NCBI GenBank assembly: GCA_029959195.1
Contig: CP114121.1
Location: 806,001-870,000, forward strand
Source: Dictyophora rubrovolvata
Lineage: Eukaryota > Basidiomycota > Agaricomycetes > Phallales > Phallaceae
Direction: 5' to 3'
DNA: 64,000 nt
In this document: positions 55,581 to 64,000 of the stretch, one piece after another
Numbering within the stretch: the first letter of the stretch is position 1
Layout: the number at the start of each line of letters is the position of its first letter
Notes under the pieces: generated by a model
The model's input: the letters and a program-made list of their open reading frames with translations, nothing else
The model's database searches: none
What the model was told of the DNA's origin: nothing
Program-made: the position numbers and the translations under genes

Positions 55581-58388
55581 TTATACATTCATCATTTCTC
55601 CTTGAGCGGCCTTCAACCTGCCAAGCCGGCTATCAAGCTCTTCACGAAGGTCGGATATATGCGTTGGTTCCGCCATGAATCTAGAGCAGATGCTGTGGGC
55701 GTGAGGGTCCGTTAGCTTCAATCCCTTATACAGAACCTCTTGTAAGGATCTTTTATCGACGCGGACCAATTCATGGTCAATAGCCAAAGGAATATTGTCT
55801 ACAAATCGCCTATGTGCAACTATCAACATATCACAAATGAGTGAAGTCAAGTAAAAGACGTAATTGAGAGAAGAAAAAAGACCTTGAAAATAAGCTTCGA
55901 CAGTTGCCATAAACGTCAGCTCAGATGTACCTTCATCCCGAACCATGTACATCTCGCGCTCGTTCTGATACTTCTCTAAGCACTCTTGCTTATACTTCAA
56001 GAACATAAAATCATCCAGAGTGAATGCGCTGGACTCCAATCTCAGTATCCATCCAAGTTGATTTTCGGCACTTTCTTTCCTATTTTGCATATAACCATAA
56101 ACAAGATTTCTATAGGAGGTCAGTACTCAGCCAATGACTGACGAATATATTAATGAATTACCTGATCGTGTGTTGAAGTCCTCCGGCAGTGTGCTGCCCA
56201 AAGTGCTCCCGTACAAGTTGTGTTTGATGTTCCACGACTATTTGAAATGTCTCATTCACCAAATCGAACGCAGGCTGCCTCCATTTTTCCGTATAAACTG
56301 TAATCAATTTTTGTACTACCTGGAAGGGGTAAAAACCGGGTAATTCTCTTGTAATTGTTCTGAACAACGGTAATTAATACTTTAATCCGGCATGAAAGTT
56401 CAAAGATATACCCTGCTATCGTATTTGAAATGTCATCCAAATACACGGCTTCTTCGGACAAGTCAGCCTGGACATGTGCTTGGGGACGCGATACTGGGGA
56501 ACACGACAATACTTGGGAGCGCAAAGGCCTATATCACAGTTGTCAACATGCTGTAATGAAAATCTGGTTACATACGTATTGCGAACATATGGTTTAAACC
56601 TAGGAGCTGTCTCTCGAATAACTGTCTTGAACTCCTTTTGTTGCATGTGTATGCCTTTGAATTGATTGTCAGATGATTTGTTTGTAATGTCACCATCCTT
56701 TAGATAAACGCCTTCAGAGCGATAATGCACAGCATCGCAGAACTCATTCACAAGGTGCATGAGTTGAAGCACCGGGTCAGACGATGGTGGGACGGGGAGG
56801 GCTCCCATCTCCTCTTTAGTCTTTTGAATCATCATCTGTACTTCCTGCATTATCTCGGGAATCCTTTTATTGTTACAGCATTTGAAAGTAAAGGTGAACA
56901 CGGTAAACATACCTCTTGGATATGACACTCATGAGAAACTCGTTCAATTTAGCGGTGACCGCTTTTGTGCCCAATTTTTTCTGACATCCTTGTTCAAGGG
57001 TATTCCAGGGTCCCCCTTTGAAAAAATTTTCACAGAGTCGGCGAGCCTCTTCGAAAGGATACTTCTTTCCCAATTCCGCCGAGCTGAGCTGCTTAACGCA
57101 AAACCATCCATTTTGAAGAGGTGAGCTTTCATTGCGAATTAATTTCAACCAACGTGCGTGCTCCCCTTCCGGTATTCGATCCGGTTTTGTCAAAACACCT
57201 AAATCAAATCATTGGAATGTATGTGTATGATGAATGCAAATTAACGTACCAATGGTCCTAACACCCTCAGGATCGTGTTTTTTGGCAAGTTGATATGCGC
57301 CCTGCGTTTCAAAATCCACTTGCGAATCAGTGAGTATCAACTATGTAGTTAGAGGGTCAATGCGAAAGCATACCCTCGCAAGCAACAGTCAAAAGAATTA
57401 TGCAACTGGGTTTTCGTATATATGTTGAGACCAACTCCCTCACTTCTTCGATGTCTTCGTCTCTCCCTCCATCAGCAACACTAGCAATAAGACCTATTCC
57501 TGTATGAAAACTAATAAAAACATTTAATGATGGGTTTTCTCTTACCCGGAAGATCGCAGAATGAAAGATCAGTGAGGTCAGGACCTTTGATTTCGAGACA
57601 AACTGTATTGCTTGAGAAGTTAAGAGAATTCGGTCCAAGCTGACGATGATTATCATTCAGAAAAACTTGTGGGTCTACCGACGGATTAAGGACAGCGAGT
57701 TGGGCCCGGCGGAGACGTCCCTCAATGTCCTGTGGATTTGTTATTACTGGTCCAAACTCGATATTTTCCACTTTGTCCAAAGGCTTGTTATATTCATCCA
57801 TGAGAAACCGCAAGGACACTTTACATTGCCATGGTTCGGAATCGCTTGTTCTGACAAGCCGGCATTCTGTGGGGCAACTGTGATATTAAGTAGTAAGCAG
57901 GAGATACTATGTGTCCGACTCATTAGAGGCATAAACAAGCATACCGAGTACATGTGCCACTGGCTCGAGGCAAGGTGATACCAGAGATTGATTCTATAAG
58001 AGACGACTTTCCAGCGCTTTGAGACCCAATTACAATAAGAGAAGGCAGATCTATATCGCGCTGAGTACTTCAAGACCGGATTTTAAAGCTATCAGTATGA
58101 AAGCGAATGGAAAACGTGCAAGCAAACACACCCTAAATTGTGCAATCGATTAACCATATCCAGTTTTTTCCTACGGAGATCAGATAGCATAGGATCAGAT
58201 AATCCGACCGAGCCAGTAGGTTTCGTAGCATCGGCCGGGGATGAACTTGTAGGAGGCTTTATTGATTTAGTAAACGAGGCTCGCCATTGGAATTGAGCCC
58301 GGGGTGATGGCGGTGGAGACAACTTTACGTCGTCTGGTTCCGAGTCAGTGAAAACAGGACTATTTATGCGTACCACTGGCATAGACAT
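55581..58388 (-). CDS. dynamin-family GTPase, copy 1
   Basis: Start at 58388 (MSMPVVRINSPVFTDSEPDD). A Pro/Ser-rich leader of ~70 residues precedes 'RRKKLDMVNRLHNLG' and the GTPase domain: P loop 'VIGSQSAGKSSLIESI' (frame read near 58000-58060) with dynamin 'CPTECRL' after it, DLPG (G3) near 57555, 'VLTKPDRIPEGEH' (G4) near 57185. Then the dynamin middle region: 'LPGFYPFQVVQKLITVYTEK', 'WRQPAFDLVNETFQIVVEHQ'. The last exons form the GED: 'MVRDEGTSELTFMATVEAYF', 'HRRFVDNIPLAIDHELVRVD'. Stop at 55581. At least nine introns. No PH domain or membrane helix, as in Mx/Vps1-like dynamins. Membrane remodelling is likely. Confidence 0.85.
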
Positions 58389-60865
58389 GATGGGTCTTGA
58401 AAGGTTATTACTCTTGATATGTTGGAGATAAATTTGGGAAATGAGCACAATTGTAGTAAAGTGACAGCTGTGCGCGCTTTATAAAGAGAATGGAGCATCG
58501 ATTGTTAAGAACATGAAACGAAGCATGGCAAGGGTGAGAAAAAGCAGGCAGAAGCCGTATATCCGAGTCAGCAGCTGATTCAGTCAAAAAAAGAAGGTTT
58601 AGCACGTGCATTGCCTTGAACTTTAGAGTTTCACTTACGTCAGGCCTATTGGAATTCGTGTTATTAAGTTACCATCTCACATTTCTCGTAGTAAAATTAG
58701 TCTTCTCTTCTTGAGGTCAAATAGCAATCCGATAGACATCGGAATAGTTGCAACTTCGAAGTTCTCAGGAGCAGAAGTATCGTCCCTATAGATGATACCC
58801 GCCACCACACCTAATTATATTGGGTATCTAGTCTGTGCGTAGTTAGTCCTTGTCAGTTTATACTACAATATGCGTCCAGGTCCTAGATCTCTTAAGTCTT
58901 GATCACTTCTTGTCTTGCTTATGTTACATGTAAGCTAATTCGCCTACTACCCGCTTGTTGACGTATCATTTGACTACCGACAAGGCCGGCACGTTGATTG
59001 AGAGCGCAGTCTATAAGAAAACAAAACAATTGGACATCCGACGGGGAGTCGACCGCACATGTATCATCAGACGAGATAGTCGGACGACGGGCAACGTGCG
59101 GGTTTACATCAACTTCCCCCTTTAGACTAACAACACCTACAAGCCTCGGGTTTAGTGGAATCCATAAGGACGTCGTGAAGGCGAGGGACCGTCAGAAAGG
59201 GGCACAATGTGACACCTAGGTGTTAGTTTCAAAAAAAAAATCGCTAAAAGCGCACCCCAATACTTATGTATTTCCCCGTTACGTTTCTTTGATGCTCGCA
59301 GAAGTGGTCAGCAGAAGCAATGAGCGGAAATTATCTGCAAAAGGGGGTACAAATGTACTGAGCTTAAAAGTGAGATCTTCTCGCACTTCAATCCCTAGAA
59401 TATCGGGTGAATGGCCAAAGAAAAATGAAGAAGCAGAGTATGCCGCTTGAACAGTTAGAGGTGACACGATTTCTACTTTGGAGAATGAGCTGGAGCCCGA
59501 GTCGTGCACCTTTCCTAACGCAACCGCTGATTCGTCTAAGACAGTTCATAGATCATTGCAAAGTTCAATTCATGCGTGTCTGACAACGTATACGTCGATG
59601 GCTGCCCGAGGAAATCCGTGCGAATACACAAGAGGTATTGGGTGTGTTATCGTTTGCCTTAAGAATAGCAAATCGCCTAAGCGACTCTTTTCGATATAGA
59701 TTGGAAACTTTGCCAAATACATATTTGTGATGACCGACAAGGTGAGAAGTCAGCTTCAGGCCTAGCCAGGCCGCGGCGAAGTTTCAAGCTTCAAGTACTG
59801 TCGTGACTAGAAGTTAACAATTACGTAATAAGGGAGGACTGCGATTGAACAGGTCTCTTTACTCTTACGGTATAAACGAAGGTCTTCTGAAATAGTCAGC
59901 TAATGTGTTTTTCCCTATTGAATACATTTCAAACATGCCAAGGGTTTTACACGCGTCCCGCGCAAATTCAATTACATTGGCGTCATGCATGTGCCGCAGT
60001 TATAACCGCCGCAAGTCCGCAAACGCGCACGAAAATTTAGCTCATTTGCTACTAGTTTGTGTCTTCTTGGGCAGTAGGTTTCATTGGCTCGATCTGATAC
60101 AAATTGTTCGTATTTTCAGCGCCCCAGTAACCTTTCCGCAAAACTCCGAATCGAGCGTTTTGGATGAAGTTTCCGGTGCGACATCAGTGACCTTACTCGC
60201 ATTCAGGCATATATATCTATTTGACAGGCATTGGCAAACATCGCGAGCCTTCTTCTTCCAACATGAAGACGGGTACCATCCAGTCCAAATAAATTCTCAA
60301 ATTCTTGCGTTGACCCACCAAAACCCCAAAAGCGTCCTGCAAGGTCTTGCCAAGAAAATCAAGCTCCTCGATAACGCCCTTCATCATGAGCGCATAAGCA
60401 AAGTACAGAAATGCTGAGCCTTAGCTTTAATGTGTCTTGACACCATTCATGTATAGCGTTAACCTTGGAAGAGACATCCAGGCTAGTGTTGCCCACGGTT
60501 GACTAGGAACGTCAGGTGGACTGACCAGCCATTTAAGCGAGTGATCAGTCGATTGTTCAGATACGAATCTCAGATCCGGTCGCTTAACTGCATGGACCCC
60601 AGTCACGTCGTGCAATTATTACATGAATATAATTACCGACCAATGTTTATAAAGCCGATGACAAGTATAAACCTAATTATTTGGATTTTTGCGACATAGT
60701 ACCATAATGCCTGTGTAGGTTCCTCAAAGTGCCGCTCGTGGGAAGCTCGATTTTTTTAGCTCTGTGTTCCATTCAACTCAAATCGTTTAAGGTCAACAAA
60801 ATATATTCATATTAGCAGTGGATCGCATCGAGACGAGATTACATTGTTTCAAATGTTGAGCCATT
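58389..60865. other. spacer between the dynamin genes
   Basis: The first 250 bp are the promoter of copy 1 and match the promoter of copy 2. The last ~90 bp are shared 3' flank. Between them (58650-60770) there are open frames of up to 170 codons (for example 59905-60417 +) with no resemblance to known families or to the dynamins. I see nothing that can be called a gene. Confidence 0.5.
58478..58483 (-). promoter_or_regulatory. TATA box of dynamin copy 1
   Basis: TATAAA on the minus strand within CTCTTTATAAAG, about 90 nt before the start; the same motif is kept in the promoter of copy 2. Confidence 0.6.
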
Positions 60866-63677
60866 TTAAAATAGAATGCCTGGGTCGTTTTCTATGGATC
60901 CGTCCATCAGTTCTCCTTGAGCGGCCTTCAGCCTCTTAAGCCGGCTACTAAGCTCCTCACGAAGGTCGGATATATGCGTTGGTTCCGCCATGAATCGAGA
61001 GCAGATGGTGTGGGCGTTAGGGTCCATTAGCTTTAATCCCTTATAAAGAATCTCCTGTAAGGATCTTTTATCGACACGGACCAACTCATGGTCAATCGTC
61101 AAAGCGATATTATCCACAAATCGCCTATGTGCAACTATCAACATATAATAAGTGACATCAAGTAAAAGATATAATTTGAGAGAAAGAAAAGACCTTGAAA
61201 GTAGGCTTCGACAGCTGCCATAACCGTCAACTCAGATGCACCTTCATCCCGATGCATGTAGTGCTGGCGCTCTCCATGATACTTCTCCAAGCACTCTTTC
61301 TTATACTTCAAGAACATAGAATCGTCCAGAGTAAACGCGCTGGATTCCAATTTCAGCATCCATTCAAGTAGTTTCTTCGCACTTTCTTTCCGCTTTTGCA
61401 TATAACCATGAACAAGATTTCTATAGGAAGTCAATACTGAGCTGACTGACAAATATATTATCAACGAATTACCTGACTGCGTGATCAAGTCCTCCGGCGG
61501 TGTGCTTCCCAAAGTGCTTCTGCACAAGTCGTGTTTGATATGCCACGACTATTTCAAATGTCTCATTCACAAGGTCGAATGCAGGCTGCCTCCATTTTTC
61601 CGTATAAACTGTAATCAGTTTTTGTACTACCCGGAAGGGATAAAAACCGGGCAATTCTCTCGTAATTGCTCTGAACAACGGTAATCAATACTATAATCTA
61701 GCATGAAAGTTCAATGAAATACCCTGCTATCGTAGTTGAAATGTCATCCAAATTCATAGTTCCGCCCGACGATCCATTGGTCGACACAGGTGATGCAGGG
61801 TATTCCAGCCCATATTCCGAATATGTTACGCGACGCATTGACCTATATCAACACTGTTAATATGTTGTAAGGAAAATCTGGAATAATTTACATAAACTTA
61901 GGAACCGTCTCATGAATCAATGTCTTGAACCACTTCTGTTGCATGTGTATGACTTCGAATTGATTTTCAGATGATTTGTTGGCGTTTTCGCCATCCTTTA
62001 GATAAACGCCTTCAGAGTGATAATACACAGCATCGCAGAACTCGTTAACGCAGTGTATAAGTTCAAGCACGGGGTCAGATGACGGTGGGGCGGGGAGGGC
62101 TTCTATCTCCTCTTTAGTCTTTTGAATCCTCATTTGTATTTCCAGCATTATCTCAGGAATCCTTTTGTTGTTAAAGCATTTCACATCAAGTAAAGGTGAA
62201 CACGGTGAACATACCTCTTGGATATGACACTCATGAGAAATTCATTCAATTTAGCGGTGAGCGCTTTTGTGCCCAATCGTTTCTGACATTCTTGACTAGG
62301 GATATTCCATGGTTCCTGTTTGAAAAAATCATCACAGAGTCGGCGAGCATCTTCGAAAGAATAATTCTTTTCCAGTTCCGCCGAACTGAGCTGCTTAACG
62401 CAAAACCATCTATTTTCAAGCGGTGAGCTTTCGTTGCGAATTAATTTCATCCAGCGCGTGTGTTCCCCTTCCGGTATTCGATCCGGTTTTGTCAAAACAC
62501 CTAAGTCAAACCACCGGAATGAATGTGTTTAATGAATACAAACTAACGACATACCAATGGTTCTAACACCTTTAGGATCATATTTCTTTGCAAGTCGATA
62601 GGCACCCTGCGTTTCAAAATCCACTTGCGAAACAGTGAATACCAGCTAGTTAGAGGAGCAATGCGAAAGCATACCTTCGCAAGTAACGGTTAAAAGAATT
62701 ATGCTACCGGGTTTTTGTATATATGTTGAGACCAGCCCGTTGACTTCTTCGATGTCTTCATCTCTTCCTCCATCAGCAACACTAGCGATAAGACCTGCTT
62801 TTATATGAAAACTAATAAAAACATTTAAATGATGGGTTTTCGCTTACCCGGAAGGTCGCAGAATGAAAGATCGGTGAGGTCAGGACCTTTGATTTCGAGG
62901 CAAATTGTATTGCTTGAGAAGTTAAGAGAATTGGGTCGAAGCTGACGATAATTACGATTCAGAAAAGCTTGTGAGTCTACCGACGGATTAAGAATGGCGA
63001 GCTGGGCCCGGCGGAGACGTTCCTCCACGTCATTTGGATTTGTTATTACTGGTCCGAACTCGATATTTTCCACTTCGCCCAAAGGCCTGTTATATTCATG
63101 ATCGGTGAGAAACCGCAAAGACACTGTACATTGCCATGGTTCGGAACCGCTTGTTCTGACAAGCCGGCATTCTGTGGGACAACTGTGGTATCAAGTAAGC
63201 ACGAGACATGTGCCCCGAAGAGACATAAACAAGCATACCGAGTGCATGTTCCACTGGCTCGAGGCAGAGTGATACCAGAAATTGATTCTATAAGAGACGA
63301 CTTTCCAGCGCTTTGAGATCCAATTACAATAAGAGAAGGCAGATCTATATCGCGCTGAATACTTCAAAACCGGATCGGATGCTATCAGTACGAAAACAAA
63401 ACAATTGCAAATAAACAGACCCTAATTTGTGCAATCGATCCACAATATCCAATTTTTGCCTACGGAGATCAGTTAGCACAGGATCGAATAATCCGACCGA
63501 GCCAGTTGGTTTAGCATCGGCCGGGGATTGGCTTGCAAAAGGACTGGGAGGCTTCGAGTGGACGGCTCGCCACTGAGATTGATCGGACCGTGAAGAGATA
63601 GCATCCGGTAACTCTATGTTGTCTGGTTCCGACTCGGTGTCAGAGCAAATGGGACTAGCTGTGTTCTGTATAGACAT
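60866..63677 (-). CDS. dynamin-family GTPase, copy 2
   Basis: Start at 63677 (MSIQNTASPICSDTESEPDN). Same exon plan as copy 1. 'RRQKLDIVDRLHKLG' is followed by the P loop exon near 63290-63350 (GSQSAGKSSLIESIS), 'PLGEVENIEFGPVITNPNDV', 'LEIKGPDLTDLSFCDLPG' (G3), 'DGGRDEDIEEV', 'LTKPDRIPEGEHTRW' (G4), 'RELPGFYPFRVVQKLITVYT' and 'WRQPAFDLVNETFEIVVAYQ', and GED 'MHRDEGASELTVMAAVEAYF' with 'HRRFVDNIALTIDHELVRVD'. The C terminus has an extra SIENDPGILF compared with copy 1. The N-terminal 60 residues are the most diverged part. Tandem, same strand, about 2.5 kb apart. Both copies appear intact. Confidence 0.85.
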
Positions 63678-63763
63678 GGGTCTTGAAAGGTTATTATTCT
63701 CGATACGTTGGTGAGAAAATTGGGAAATGGGGACGATGTAAAGTGACAGCTGGCTGTGTGAGC

Positions 63764-63769
63764 TTTATA
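63764..63769 (-). promoter_or_regulatory. TATA box of dynamin copy 2
   Basis: TATAAA on the minus strand in the same sequence context (CTCTTTATAAAGC) and at the same distance from the start (about 90 nt) as in copy 1. Confidence 0.6.
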
Positions 63770-64000
63770 AAGAGAATGAGATCGATTGTTAAAAACACGA
63801 GAGGAAGCACAAGGCTGAGCAAAAGCCAATATCGGGAAAGTGAAAAGCGGCTGTTTTGTCGAGCAAGCCTGAGTCAACTGAAAAGAAGGTTTAGTACGTG
63901 TATCGTCTTGAGCTTGAGAGCTTCACTCATGTCCCGACCTCCTAATTAAGAAAGGATAAAAAAACAAAAGCATTATCCACATATATATCATTAGACAAAA

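Noticed and set aside
59905-60417. 170-codon frame between the dynamin genes
   Set aside because: No recognisable domain; the opposite strand is open for a similar length, which points to a low stop density by chance.
1-64000. tRNA, rRNA and CRISPR arrays
   Set aside because: I looked for B-box-like GGTTCGANTCC on both strands, rRNA-like blocks and regular spacer arrays, and saw none. The GAGTCGAACCC at 11172 belongs to the protease coding sequence.

Overview
This window looks like nuclear DNA of a mushroom-forming basidiomycete (Agaricomycetes). Genes are dense and cut by many 49-100 nt GT..AG introns. The families present are typical of that class: several class I sesquiterpene synthase-type terpene cyclases, a Con-6 protein, a DUF6534 membrane protein, fungal APH-like phosphotransferases, expanded TKL-type protein kinases, and fungal housekeeping genes (HbrB/TORC2, SPC3, BUD23, RPS0, API5, a complex I accessory subunit). 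Exon joins given here come from reading splice sites and family consensus by eye; no search was run.

Layout. 0.1-8.8 kb: two tandem near-identical terpene synthases (+), an HbrB-type TORC2 subunit (-), then a third, more distant terpene synthase (-). 9.5-15 kb: a Con-6 stress/conidiation protein, a secreted aspartic protease and a DUF6534 7-TM protein. 15.4-22.8 kb is a repeat-rich island: solo LTRs of two families (three and two copies) plus a possible third family. They sit in and around a broken APH-type phosphotransferase gene and two unrecognised paralogous genes, one of which is interrupted by a solo LTR with a clean 5-bp target duplication. Part of the phosphotransferase gene is inverted.

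22.8-31.2 kb: three tandem paralogues, each encoding an N-terminal pseudokinase followed by a C-terminal kinase-competent domain (a JAK-like order). A hairpin-forming element lies upstream of each gene, and a fourth copy lies beyond the last gene. 31.6-53.8 kb is an ordinary gene-rich core: BUD23 rRNA methyltransferase, a UIM/coiled-coil protein, signal peptidase subunit SPC3, gamma-glutamyltransferase, a complex I accessory subunit, a UPF0643 protein, a low-complexity protein with a CsbD-like tail, a DUF1349 protein, a possible kinase N-lobe-only protein, ribosomal protein S0, API5 and an NmrA-like NAD(P)-binding protein. 55.5-63.7 kb: two tandem dynamin-family GTPases with conserved promoters.

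The accessory parts (terpene synthases, pseudokinase-kinase array, dynamin pair) all arose by local tandem duplication. The housekeeping core shows none. The most interesting object is the triplicated pseudokinase-kinase gene with its repeated upstream hairpin. No P450, oxidoreductase or transporter accompanies the terpene synthases, so a full biosynthetic cluster cannot be claimed.
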